Positions 5,745-15,734 of a stretch of 64,000 nucleotides of DNA are shown here, piece by piece. Source of the stretch: Flavobacteriales bacterium (GTDB lineage Bacteria; Bacteroidota; Bacteroidia; Flavobacteriales_F; PHOS-HE28); assembly GCA_016788295.1 (NCBI GenBank), contig JAEUSY010000042.1, positions 1-64,000 of the forward strand, given 5' to 3'. The stretch's first letter is position 1. Each line of letters begins with the position of its first letter. A program made the translations under genes and the position numbers. The notes beneath the pieces were generated by a model that worked only from the letters and a program-made list of their open reading frames with translations, did no database searches and was not told the origin of the DNA.

Positions 5745-6782
5745 ATGAAAGCAACGACAATGTTCGGCGGCGCGACTCTCCTGGTAGTGGCAGCTGGTGT
5801 GTCCATCGGTTCCCTCAGGGACGGTCACCAAGGATGTGGAGCACAAGCGAAGGCGGCCGTTCCGGTCTCCGATCTTTTCCAGCTGCCGGGAGCTGCCTTC
5901 GTGCAGGAACCGTGGCTGGATCCTGTGGCGTTCTTCTCGGATGGGGCATACGTGGTCGAGGCCCTTCCTTCGCGGACCGAAGCCGGAAGCACGGATGCGG
6001 CGTTCGTTGGAGGAGGTGACAGCCTGGTGAGCTACCTCAAAGGGGCGCTCTTGCCGCACATCGTTCCCGGCATGGGCTGGTTGAAGCCTCCCGTGGTGGA
6101 GTTCACTGTTGGTGCAAAGGGTGAAGCGTCCAACGTCGAATTGGTCGCAACCTCGGGCCATGCGGGGCTGGATGCGCGGATGGTGCAAGTGGTCACCGAT
6201 ATGCCGCGCTGGACCCCGGCGAAGGCTGCGAACGGTGGCGCGATGGAGCAGGCCTTTGTTTTCCGGGTCGTTCAAGGCGGGTGCACGTCCTCATCAACCA
6301 ATGCACCGATCCAGGATACGCGTACCGGGCAGCTTCCGGTTACGGATACCACGTTGGCCAAAGAACATCCCTACGATCTGATGTTCGAGGTCGAGAGGTC
6401 CGGTGACAACACCTTCACATTGATCACAACTGTAAAGCTGTATGGCGGCAGCTATTATGCATCGCCCAATTGCACACGCAACTTCAAGGGTAAATTCCAC
6501 ATAGAGCTCGAGGCTCAGGAGCGCATCGTTTTGGGGGATAGGGTCAAGGAGATCCCCTTGAAAATGGATAGAGGCTACTATCATCCTTTGGTCCACGGCC
6601 CACAGGACTGGGTAAGCGTGGACACGCGGAACGAGCAGGTGTTGACGGTGAACGGTCAGAAGGATCTGGAAGTGAAAGGGATGTGCCGGTTCACCATCGA
6701 ACCGCGTTGTACGCTGGAGGAGATCCCGTTCGTGATTAGGCAGCGTGGCGGGCGGTTGACGATCGAGCGGGTGGGGTGTTGA
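5745..6782 (+). CDS. TonB C-terminal-domain protein, probable target of the divergent membrane-anchored regulator
   Basis: A 345-residue exported protein with an N-terminal hydrophobic segment (GGATLLVVAAGVSIGSL). Residues about 105-172 form a TonB C-terminal-type domain: PPVVEFTVGAKGEASNVELV, GLDARMVQVV, PRWTPAKAANGG, AFVFRVV, the strand-helix-strand pattern seen in energy-transducer-like proteins. No proline-rich periplasm-spanning segment and no ExbB/ExbD neighbours are present, so it is unlikely to be a classical TonB. Residues 200-345 are a second, unassigned domain rich in strands. Five cysteines are spread over the mature part. Its divergent position and the operator between suggest co-regulation with the ToxR-like protein. 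Confidence 0.7.
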   Translation: MKATTMFGGATLLVVAAGVSIGSLRDGHQGCGAQAKAAVPVSDLFQLPGAAFVQEPWLDPVAFFSDGAYVVEALPSRTEAGSTDAAFVGGGDSLVSYLKGALLPHIVPGMGWLKPPVVEFTVGAKGEASNVELVATSGHAGLDARMVQVVTDMPRWTPAKAANGGAMEQAFVFRVVQGGCTSSSTNAPIQDTRTGQLPVTDTTLAKEHPYDLMFEVERSGDNTFTLITTVKLYGGSYYASPNCTRNFKGKFHIELEAQERIVLGDRVKEIPLKMDRGYYHPLVHGPQDWVSVDTRNEQVLTVNGQKDLEVKGMCRFTIEPRCTLEEIPFVIRQRGGRLTIERVGC

Positions 6783-6893
6783 GCGTTGGTCGGGGCCTGT
6801 TCGCGGATGGTCGTCCATCAGTGATGCTGCACCGAGTCGTTCATCCGTTGATCTCGCTGGGATATCGGACCTTCACGCCATCTTCAGCTCCCC

Positions 6894-7235
6894 ATGATCG
6901 ACTACAATGACCGCCGCTTCGTCCCTGTGAGCAACAGTGCCAATGGAGAGGTTTCCCCGGAAGTGATCTTCCATTACGAGCAGACGGGCAACATCGTGAC
7001 GTGCAGCTATTCCGGAGGACGGATCGTCAGTGGCCAGTTGATCGCCTTGGTGGATGAGGAAGGCCGTCTGGATATGCGCTACCACCAGGTGAACGAGCGC
7101 GGCGAGCTGATGACGGGCGTGTGCCGGTCAACGCCTGAGCTGTTGCCCGATGGGCGCATCCGCCTGCACGAGGAGTGGCGTTGGACCAGTGGCGATGGAT
7201 CGAGCGGGGGCTCGGTGTTGGAGGAGATGCGCTAG
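6894..7235 (+). CDS. Intact member of a 113-aa protein family (parent-type copy of two decayed duplicates)
   Basis: A 113-residue cytosolic protein, MIDYNDRRFVPVSNSANGEV... to ...GGSVLEEMR, with no signal peptide or membrane helix. It looks like a single all-beta unit: TGNIVTCSYSGGRIVSGQLIALVDEEGRLDMRYHQVN, then LMTGVCRSTPELLPDGRIRLHEEWRWTSGD. I recall Bacteroidota and Bacillota relatives with the same blocks (SGG.I..G.L..LVD, MRYHQVN, GELMTG.C.S.PE.L..G.IRL.E.W.W) annotated as n-acetylglutamate synthase, a label with no visible motif support. The function is unknown. Two degraded copies lie at 13 and 1362. A CATCTTCA box ends 7 nt before the ATG. Confidence 0.8.
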   Translation: MIDYNDRRFVPVSNSANGEVSPEVIFHYEQTGNIVTCSYSGGRIVSGQLIALVDEEGRLDMRYHQVNERGELMTGVCRSTPELLPDGRIRLHEEWRWTSGDGSSGGSVLEEMR

Positions 7236-7255
7236 TCTGAACTCAGCGACTACAG

Positions 7256-7692
7256 ATGCCACACCCTGTATCCCCGAACTACGGCCGCTCGACGATCTCT
7301 GCTTTGGCGATGCTGCTCCTTTCTTTCCTCCCCCTCGGCTGCCTCGGCAGCAAACAGGAACGTGCCATCGCGAAGGTGGGCAAGCACATGCAACGCATCC
7401 ATGATGCGCAGTACACCTATTCCTTGCAGAAAGCCTCTTCCACCGAAACAGCTGCGCGCATGCACAAGGAGGTGGAAGGCATTCCAAGCAGTACGATGCC
7501 ATCTCTGATACGGCTGCGATCAAAGAGCCATTACGTGTTTTCCTGGAGCAATGGTCGAGCGCTGAACGGATCGAGGCATCGCTACTCGATGGCAGGCAGG
7601 ACTTCATGAGCGCCGTCACTGGTTTCTACATGCGCGGCTTGGTGCAGCGCAAGGAGGGCGGAAAGACGGTGTTCCCTGCACGGCGGCCATAG
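7256..7692 (+). pseudogene. Frameshifted lipoprotein-like gene
   Basis: The first frame encodes a signal sequence (ALAMLLLSFLPLGCLGS, weak lipobox with Cys) and a helical start (KQERAIAKVGKHMQRIHDAQYTYSLQK...ARMHKEVEG), then drifts into an unlikely tail ending at 7609. The -1 frame from about 7475 continues convincingly as SKQYDAISDTAAIKEPLRVFLEQWSSAERIEASLLDGRQ and ends with ...KTVFPARRP at 7692. A single-base loss in the GGTGGAAGGC region explains both halves. The joined product would be about 145 residues. Whether this is a real mutation or a sequencing or assembly error cannot be told from the sequence. The function is unknown. Confidence 0.65.
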
Positions 7693-7708
7693 AGCAGGGA
7701 CCACATGC

Positions 7709-8818
7709 TTACTCTCGCACCACCCGCACAATATGCGTTCGTGACCCACTGTGCAGTTTGAGCAGATAGACGCCTGAAGCGATCGTTACGCCCACTTCCA
7801 ATGGTGCGCCTGTCGTCAAGGTCAGCGATGAAATGACGATGCGACCAGTGTGGTCCAACAGTTCAGCTTGGTAGAGGCCTTCAGATAGACCGCTCACATG
7901 GATGCGGTCCACGAAGGGGATCGGGAACGCGGTAATTATCCGGCTTGTCCCGTTCGGGTCCGTGATCGAGCTCGGTAGGCAGTCCGGGGTAATGGTGGTG
8001 ATGCCGCTCGCGAGCTCGTTGCGTTGTGCAACGCTGTTCGTCAGGCAGGCGTGCACACGTGCGCGTTGGCCGGCGGTGAACATGTTGGAGCAGTAAGGCG
8101 ACGACATGAAGTTGTGTTCGTTGGCCACTACGGCGTCGCAGCTGTTGGTAATGCCATTGCAGAGCACGGTAGCCACGCAAGGTGGCGTATCGGTAACCTC
8201 ATCGTCCGCACAAGGTCCACTACCGATCGGGTCCTCATAGACCATCTTCAAGTTCAGGAATCGACCTACGGCTTGTGTGAGCGTTCGTTTTGTGCCCTGG
8301 CTTGCTGTTCCTATTGATCCGACATAGCTGTGGAAGATCATTATGCCGTCGGTACATGGTTCCTGGTCCACTTGGTTCGGGAGTTGGCTGATGTACGATA
8401 TGCCGGGAGCGGCAAGTGAACGAACGGTCCAGATGTTCAGATAGCGGTTGCGGGGCCATGCGTTCACGTAGCTCGAAGGAGCACCCGCGTCGATGGTCAG
8501 CGGTGTTTCAATGCGGTCGATACCGTTCGTAGGCGATCCATCGGGCGCCACTGATGCCAACACGAATGCGATATCCATATCTGCCGCAATGGCATCGAAC
8601 GGAGGCTCCACGGTCCATGTAGGTGCGTCGAAATTCGTGTTCAGGATCTCCATGGCATCGGCGATCTGCTCATCGCTGATGTTCTCCGTTCCGTTCTGGT
8701 GCAACACATGGAAGACGACCGGGATGGTGTATTGAGCGGCACCGGGTTGGGCTTGTGCAGGACAACACAAGAGCAGCGCGAGCAGAGCGTGGAATGCAAG
8801 AGTCCGATGAATGTTCAT
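7709..8818 (-). CDS. Catalytically dead pappalysin-like (M43) protein with T9SS sorting domain
   Basis: A 369-residue secreted protein with a signal peptide (1-23). Residues 30-265 follow the M43/cytophagalysin layout: TIPVVFHVLHQNGTENISDEQI, NIWTVRSLA.PGISYISQLP, and the Met-turn region NFMSSPYCSNMFTAGQRARV. At the zinc site, where active relatives have TLTHEVGHxLNLxHxW, this protein has TLTQAVGRFLNLKMVY: His182, Glu183 and His186 are replaced by Gln, Ala and Arg, and the third ligand is gone. It should not hydrolyse peptides. Residues 295-369 are a T9SS type A sorting domain (GLYQAELLDHTGRIV, SGVYLLKL, RVVRE). It may be a binding or decoy protein. Confidence 0.85.
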   Translation of the reverse strand: MNIHRTLAFHALLALLLCCPAQAQPGAAQYTIPVVFHVLHQNGTENISDEQIADAMEILNTNFDAPTWTVEPPFDAIAADMDIAFVLASVAPDGSPTNGIDRIETPLTIDAGAPSSYVNAWPRNRYLNIWTVRSLAAPGISYISQLPNQVDQEPCTDGIMIFHSYVGSIGTASQGTKRTLTQAVGRFLNLKMVYEDPIGSGPCADDEVTDTPPCVATVLCNGITNSCDAVVANEHNFMSSPYCSNMFTAGQRARVHACLTNSVAQRNELASGITTITPDCLPSSITDPNGTSRIITAFPIPFVDRIHVSGLSEGLYQAELLDHTGRIVISSLTLTTGAPLEVGVTIASGVYLLKLHSGSRTHIVRVVRE

Positions 8819-9007
8819 GGATGTTCTTTTTATCGATCGTCCGTTCTAGGCAGCGTGAAGGTATGATCACACATCAAAGCAGATCTACTGGAACGAGGAA
8901 CGGCAGAACCGTTCATACACCGATAGTGAAGGTTGATGGGATGATCCGGTCCATCAGCAGGGTGGCCCGTTCAGGTCGCAGAAGTAAAGCTCAGGTGTTC
9001 TGGTGTG

Positions 9008-9925
9008 TTACACCGCCACCACTTCCTTCTCAACGTTCCTGAATCGTTTCGGAACCGCTGCCCTGATCGCATCGGCCAGCGCTTCCAAGGCCTTGCGCCG
9101 CACAAAGGGTTTGCGCACCACCATCACCACTTCGCGCACGGGTTCCGGAGATGCGAAACGACGAACGTTCTTGTCGTCGGGGCTCACGGACAGCTCGGGG
9201 ACCAACGTTACGCCGCTGCCACTGTTCACCATCCGTTTCAGCGTTTCGATGCTGCCTGAGCTGTAGTTGATGTTGGTGTGTCCGCCAGCGCTGGGTTGTT
9301 GGCAAACACTGAGCACCTGGTCGCGCAGACAATGGCCCTCGCTCAGGACCCACAGATGTGCTTTCCGAAGGTCCTTGGCCGCGATGCGTTTCTGTTTGAG
9401 CAAGGAGTGGTCCGAAGGCAGGTAGGCGAGGAAAGGTTCATGGAAAAGGGTGATGCATTCGAGGTCGTCGCTCTCCACTGGTCCTGCGAGGATGCCGATG
9501 TCGAGCTGGCCACTACGCAAGGCTTTCAGGATGCGGCTGGTCCTGCGCTCATCAATATCGAGACGGGCCTCGGGATGCTCATCGGCAAAACGCGCAAGAA
9601 AGAGCGGCAGCAAATAGGGCGCGAGCGTGGGGATGATGCCGATGCGGTAAGTGCCGGATGTGCCCGTGCGCAGCTCCTTCACAAGGTCCTTGAACTGACC
9701 GGCCTCGCGCAAAACCACCCGCGCCTGATCGATCAGGCTCGCGCCTTCCGCCGTGGCCCTTGCGGGTTGCACGCCACGTTGGAAGATGGTGACGGCCAAC
9801 TCTTCCTCCAGCTTGCGCACCATCATGGTGAGCGTGGGCTGCGTGACATGGCATTGGCGTGCCGCCCTGCTGAACTGGCCGGTGTCGGCCACGGCAACGA
9901 TGTACTGGAGCTGTTGAAGAGTCAT
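9008..9925 (-). CDS. oxyR: Peroxide-sensing LysR-type regulator OxyR
   Basis: A 305-residue LysR-family protein. Residues 1-60 form the winged helix-turn-helix (MTLQQLQYIVAVADTGQFSRAARQCHVTQPTLTMMVRKLEEEL) and 90-295 the effector domain. The peroxide-sensing pair is present as Cys199 and Cys208 in EGHCLRDQVLSVC, the same numbering as in E. coli OxyR, where they form a disulfide on oxidation. The gene is divergent from katG with 169 bp between the start codons, a classic OxyR arrangement. Its own -7 box lies inside an inverted repeat in that spacer, which suits autorepression together with activation of katG. Confidence 0.93.
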   Translation of the reverse strand: MTLQQLQYIVAVADTGQFSRAARQCHVTQPTLTMMVRKLEEELAVTIFQRGVQPARATAEGASLIDQARVVLREAGQFKDLVKELRTGTSGTYRIGIIPTLAPYLLPLFLARFADEHPEARLDIDERRTSRILKALRSGQLDIGILAGPVESDDLECITLFHEPFLAYLPSDHSLLKQKRIAAKDLRKAHLWVLSEGHCLRDQVLSVCQQPSAGGHTNINYSSGSIETLKRMVNSGSGVTLVPELSVSPDDKNVRRFASPEPVREVVMVVRKPFVRRKALEALADAIRAAVPKRFRNVEKEVVAV

Positions 9926-9944
9926 AGGTGAGGTCTATACAGGT

Positions 9945-9968
9945 ATCGAAACTATTGAAACTGTCGAT
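9945..9968. promoter_or_regulatory. Inverted repeat ATCGA-n14-TCGAT, candidate OxyR site
   Basis: ATCGA (9945-9949) and TCGAT (9964-9968) form an inverted repeat with a 14-nt spacer containing two GAAACT units. It lies 20-43 bp upstream of oxyR and 15 bp upstream of the katG -7 box, and it covers the oxyR -7 box. The sequence does not follow the E. coli OxyR consensus (ATAG...CTAT) closely; the assignment rests on position and symmetry. Confidence 0.45.
9947..9954 (-). promoter_or_regulatory. Candidate -7 box TAGTTTCG of oxyR
   Basis: On the minus strand this reads TAGTTTCG, 21 nt before the oxyR start. The same octamer precedes the methyltransferase gene (27936) and the glycosyltransferase gene (28961). 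It is embedded in the inverted repeat proposed as an OxyR site. Confidence 0.45.
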
Positions 9969-9982
9969 GATTAACATCAGGG

Positions 9983-9990
9983 TAGCTTTG
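9983..9990 (+). promoter_or_regulatory. -7 box TAGCTTTG of katG
   Basis: TAGCTTTG matches TAnnTTTG fully. The predicted start of transcription is about 100 nt before the katG ATG. A TTG at 9955-9957 is 25 nt upstream, longer than the usual -33/-7 spacing, so activation by OxyR is plausible. Confidence 0.5.
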
Positions 9991-10001
9991 GGCCGCTGTG
10001 A

Positions 10002-12341
<2,340 letters not shown>

Positions 12342-12364
12342 GCGCTACCGATAGCTATAAGTGA

Positions 12365-12394
12365 AGAAGGCGGTCCGGTTGGGCCGCCTTCTTT
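12365..12394 (+). terminator. Rho-independent terminator of katG
   Basis: AGAAGGCGG (12365-12373) and CCGCCTTCT (12384-12392) form a perfect 9-bp stem with a 10-nt loop, followed by TTTG. It is the only strong hairpin directly after the katG stop codon. Confidence 0.75.
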
Positions 12395-12414
12395 GTTGGG
12401 GAAATTCAACCGGT

Positions 12415-12465
12415 GAATGGACGGGAATGAGGTCCAGTTTCATTCGCGTCCATCTCCGTCCATTC
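12415..12465. repeat. 10-bp inverted repeat between convergent katG and acyltransferase genes
   Basis: GAATGGACGG (12415-12424) is the reverse complement of CCGTCCATTC (12456-12465), with 31 nt between. Just beyond each arm, GAATG and CCCGTTCC partly repeat the theme. It could serve as a second terminator facing the minus-strand acyltransferase gene, which ends at 12497, but no T-run is present. Confidence 0.4.
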
Positions 12466-12496
12466 CCGTTCCGAGATCGACAGATCGCTGATCACC

Positions 12497-13819
12497 CTAC
12501 AAGCTCTTCCGCGCCTCCGCCATTGCGTCCAGTATCGCATCGCGCTCGCGTAGCATTTCATCCTTCCGGTCCTTGGGCACAACGAATTGGAAGCGCAGCA
12601 CCCGCGCGAAACGCTGGAGCTCGGTCCAGTACCATAGGGCCGTGTAGCCCGCGATCGGCAGTGCGATCAGGAATAGCGCTGCGGTCCACATGCGTGGGTC
12701 GATGAAGCGGTGGAAAGCCCACAGCTCCAGTCCATAGAACAGCGGGAAGCAGATCAGCCCGAGGATCATCTGCGCCGGGGCCTTGTACTCCACCTCCATG
12801 CCCGATGCCTTGAACACGCGTGATGGCAGGATGTAGGGGATGTAGTTGGTGAGCAGCCCGAAGAGGTACATGGGTGCCATCACCGCCAGTTCGGCAACGT
12901 ATCCCAAGGCCAACAGGGCGAAACTCTTCCTGCGATAGGCATCGGTGTGGAAGCCCGGCGTGATGCGGTCGGTACGTAGTGCATCGAAGAAGTGGAGGAT
13001 CTGCGCACTGGTGCGAGCGTAGACTTCCGGCTGCGTGCGGTGCAGGTGATGCAACGCATCGGCGAGTTGCTTGCGCATCAAAAGCGAACGCTTAGGGTTC
13101 TCGTGCAGGTCGGCCTCGGGCGCTGCGTACGCAGTGTAGAAGGTGTGCGCCTTGATCAGCAGTTCCTCCTGGTCCTTGCCGGTGGTCCATGGCAGCTTCT
13201 TCGCCAGCGCCTTGCGGATGGCGTCGGTCAAGGCATCCACGGCTTCGTTCTCGTTCCGTTGCGGGTCCTCCTTGTAGGCCGAGACCATGATCGGCTTGCC
13301 CACGGTAACACGCACCATGCTGCGGAACTGGATCGCATCCGAGTAATCGAGCGCTACTGGAATAATCTGCACATCACCTGGCCCGGTGTAGCTCAAGGCG
13401 ATGCGTGCGGTGCCGGTCTTGATCTCGCGTAGGTTGATCTCGTAGTGGCTGCTGCCCTCAGGGAAAATGAGGAAGGTTCCACCCTGTTGGAGGTAGGCAT
13501 GGCATTGCGCGAAGGCTTGCGTGTTGTCTTGCTTCCCGCCGGGCGCCACATCCTTCTTGCGGTATATCGGGATCACGTGGAAGTAGCGGAAGAAGGCCAC
13601 GAGGAAGCCGTTGCTGAAGAGGCCTGCGTTGTCCACGAACCCGATCCGCTGATCGGCCAACAGAGCCACCAGCAAGGGGTCCATGAGCGTGTTCGGGTGG
13701 TTGGCCACGATGATCGCCGGGCCGCGCTCGGGCATGTACGCGCGGCCCACCACCACGATCTTCTTGAAGAAGATGGCGGTGCTGATACGTACCAGGACCT
13801 TGATCAGATCGTAGACCAT
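12497..13819 (-). CDS. PlsC/GPAT-like membrane acyltransferase
   Basis: A 440-residue phospholipid/glycerolipid acyltransferase-like protein. Block I is ANHPNTLMDP at residues 39-48, where His41 and Asp47 are separated by five residues instead of the usual four of HX4D. Block III, FLIFPEGSS, is at 117-125. The C-terminal third has three or four membrane helices (LLALGYVAELAVMAPMYLFGLL; ILGLICFPLFYGLELWAF; ALFLIALPIAGYTALWYW). Proteins of this build are widespread in Bacteroidota and resemble yeast Gat/Sct1 enzymes, which also have the longer spacing. The likely reaction is acyl transfer to glycerol-3-phosphate or a lysophospholipid at the inner membrane; the substrate is inferred. Confidence 0.8.
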   Translation of the reverse strand: MVYDLIKVLVRISTAIFFKKIVVVGRAYMPERGPAIIVANHPNTLMDPLLVALLADQRIGFVDNAGLFSNGFLVAFFRYFHVIPIYRKKDVAPGGKQDNTQAFAQCHAYLQQGGTFLIFPEGSSHYEINLREIKTGTARIALSYTGPGDVQIIPVALDYSDAIQFRSMVRVTVGKPIMVSAYKEDPQRNENEAVDALTDAIRKALAKKLPWTTGKDQEELLIKAHTFYTAYAAPEADLHENPKRSLLMRKQLADALHHLHRTQPEVYARTSAQILHFFDALRTDRITPGFHTDAYRRKSFALLALGYVAELAVMAPMYLFGLLTNYIPYILPSRVFKASGMEVEYKAPAQMILGLICFPLFYGLELWAFHRFIDPRMWTAALFLIALPIAGYTALWYWTELQRFARVLRFQFVVPKDRKDEMLRERDAILDAMAEARKSL

Positions 13820-14049
13820 TGCGCCTAAAGTTGGTCATTCGCGGCGGCACATGGGTCCGAAGCGGTAGTCCGAAGCTCTGCAAAGAAGTGAACGACCGCC
13901 ATCCGTGCATTGAAGAACGCGGTCCGGTTGTCCGCCATGAACGTTGGTCAGGAACGTGGGTTTTCAGGGTCATTGCGCATCCCGTGTTCACATTCCGCGG
14001 TAGTCCCCGATTAGTGGGTGTCGGACCGTTCTGGCCGACGCACCGAACC

Positions 14050-15729
14050 ATGAAGAAATGGCTTCCCCCCGCCTCGCTGGCCCTTGTGGGCGCGATCGTT
14101 ACCGGCATCTCCCTCTTTCCAGGCAGTGGGGGTGATCTTGACATCGAGATCCAAAAGGCACCCTTCATCATGCCTGCGGTACATAACGTGTATGCCGATG
14201 CCAGTGCACTGAACGGGAAGTATTACCTCTTCAAGGCACGGCTGACGAACAGCTCTGGACACACCTTGGAGGACGTTCGGGTTAAGTACAGGATACCGGG
14301 CTATATCGACTGGACCGAATTGGGTGTGATCGGGCAGATGTTCCCTGGCCAAAGTGGCGTGGTGGCCTGCTATCCCAAGTTCAACGACGACATCACGAAG
14401 AAGACCACCGAGAGCATGGAGAAGGTGGAGATCGCCATCGATTGGGACGGCGCCGATGATAACGATGTGGTGGAGGAGGAGTTCGCCTTCAAGATGATGA
14501 GCCGCAACGAGTTCGTTTACTCCAACATCCCTTCCTCCGAGATCAGCGGTTATGCCGACCTGTACGACAACAACGACCTCATCCCTTGTTTCGTCACGCC
14601 CAGCGACCCTGTGGTCAAGTATTACACGCAGGTCGTCCAGGAGAAGGTGATGAAGGGCGAAGCGGCATCCATCACCCAGAAGCCGGAGGATGCCGCACGC
14701 TTCCTGATGAGCCTGTACGAGGCCACGCGGATGGCACACATGGTCTACAGCGGCACCAAGGGCATACCGGCCTCGGCGGACGATGTGAGCTCTCTGGTGC
14801 AGACCCTTCGATTGCCACGGGAGGTGATCACCGGCAACACGGGACTCTGTATCGAGCTGAGCTGTTTCTACGCCAGTGTGATGTCCGCTGCTGGCATCGA
14901 TCCCATCATCTACTTGATCCCGGGCCACGCTTATCCCGGATTCAAGATGCAAGGGCAGTACTACGCCATCGAAGCCACAGGCATCAATGGTGAAGGGTTG
15001 GGCGGGATCTCTTCGGCCGAGGATGCCTTCAGAACGGGACAGAAGCAGTTGCAGGAATTCATGCAACAGGTTCAGGCCGGACACCCCGGATACAGCGTCG
15101 TGGATGTGCATGCCTTGAACCAAAAGGGCGTCCGTTCCATGGCCTTGAGCGACGATACGTTCCTGAAGGAGAAGGTGGACAAGATCGCAGCGAACTTCGA
15201 GGTGATGCGGCCTACCGAGGGAGGACAACTGATGGCCGTGACACCCTCCGGTGGCGGCAATGGCGGTGGTAACGGTGGTGGTGGTGATGGCGGAGGCGGT
15301 GGTGGCGGCAACAGCGATGGCGGAAGTCCATCCAGTGGCAACCGCACCGCGGGGCCACTATCGTTCTCGGTGCCTTCGGGCTGGACCGTTCGCAAGCAGC
15401 CATTTCCCAACATGCCGGTATACACCTTGTTGGCCGAGTCGCCGGACCAAATGGCGAACGCAGCGGTATACGATGTGCCTGCCAATTCCACGGAGGAAGC
15501 CATGGGATACCTGAAGATGTTGTTCGCCCAGTACGGCAGTGATCTGCAGTATCAGGTAAGTGGGAACAGGGTGCAGGGTATCACTTATTCCAGCGGTGGG
15601 TCGTGGGTCTGGAGCGGCGTGGGCGGTCGCGGTCCCGCAGGTATACGCATCGTGGCTGCCGGTGCTGGCGATCTTGTCGCGGAGCAGTATTCACCCCAGT
15701 TGAACAGCATTCTTTCAAGCATCCGATAG
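14050..15729 (+). CDS. Exported transglutaminase-like (Cys-protease fold) protein with glycine-rich linker
   Basis: A 559-residue protein with an N-terminal signal or anchor (MKKWLPPASLALVGAIVTGISLF). Residues 40-150 are a beta-sandwich-like region (YYLFKARLTNSSGHTLEDVRVKYRI). Residues about 210-320 carry a transglutaminase-like core: GNTGLCIELSCFYASVMSAAGIDPI with the Cys near 266, PGHAYPGF with His near 293 and YYAIEATG for the third residue. A linker of mostly Gly with Ser and Asp follows (about 397-430). The last 125 residues form a separate domain (FSVPSGWTVRKQPFPNMPVYTLLAES...) of the type that measures short surface proteins. The upstream 230 bases, shared with the divergent acyltransferase, show no clear promoter. 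The frame extends to 13819, but the signal peptide fixes the start. Confidence 0.75.
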   Translation: MKKWLPPASLALVGAIVTGISLFPGSGGDLDIEIQKAPFIMPAVHNVYADASALNGKYYLFKARLTNSSGHTLEDVRVKYRIPGYIDWTELGVIGQMFPGQSGVVACYPKFNDDITKKTTESMEKVEIAIDWDGADDNDVVEEEFAFKMMSRNEFVYSNIPSSEISGYADLYDNNDLIPCFVTPSDPVVKYYTQVVQEKVMKGEAASITQKPEDAARFLMSLYEATRMAHMVYSGTKGIPASADDVSSLVQTLRLPREVITGNTGLCIELSCFYASVMSAAGIDPIIYLIPGHAYPGFKMQGQYYAIEATGINGEGLGGISSAEDAFRTGQKQLQEFMQQVQAGHPGYSVVDVHALNQKGVRSMALSDDTFLKEKVDKIAANFEVMRPTEGGQLMAVTPSGGGNGGGNGGGGDGGGGGGGNSDGGSPSSGNRTAGPLSFSVPSGWTVRKQPFPNMPVYTLLAESPDQMANAAVYDVPANSTEEAMGYLKMLFAQYGSDLQYQVSGNRVQGITYSSGGSWVWSGVGGRGPAGIRIVAAGAGDLVAEQYSPQLNSILSSIR

Positions 15730-15734
15730 TCCCA

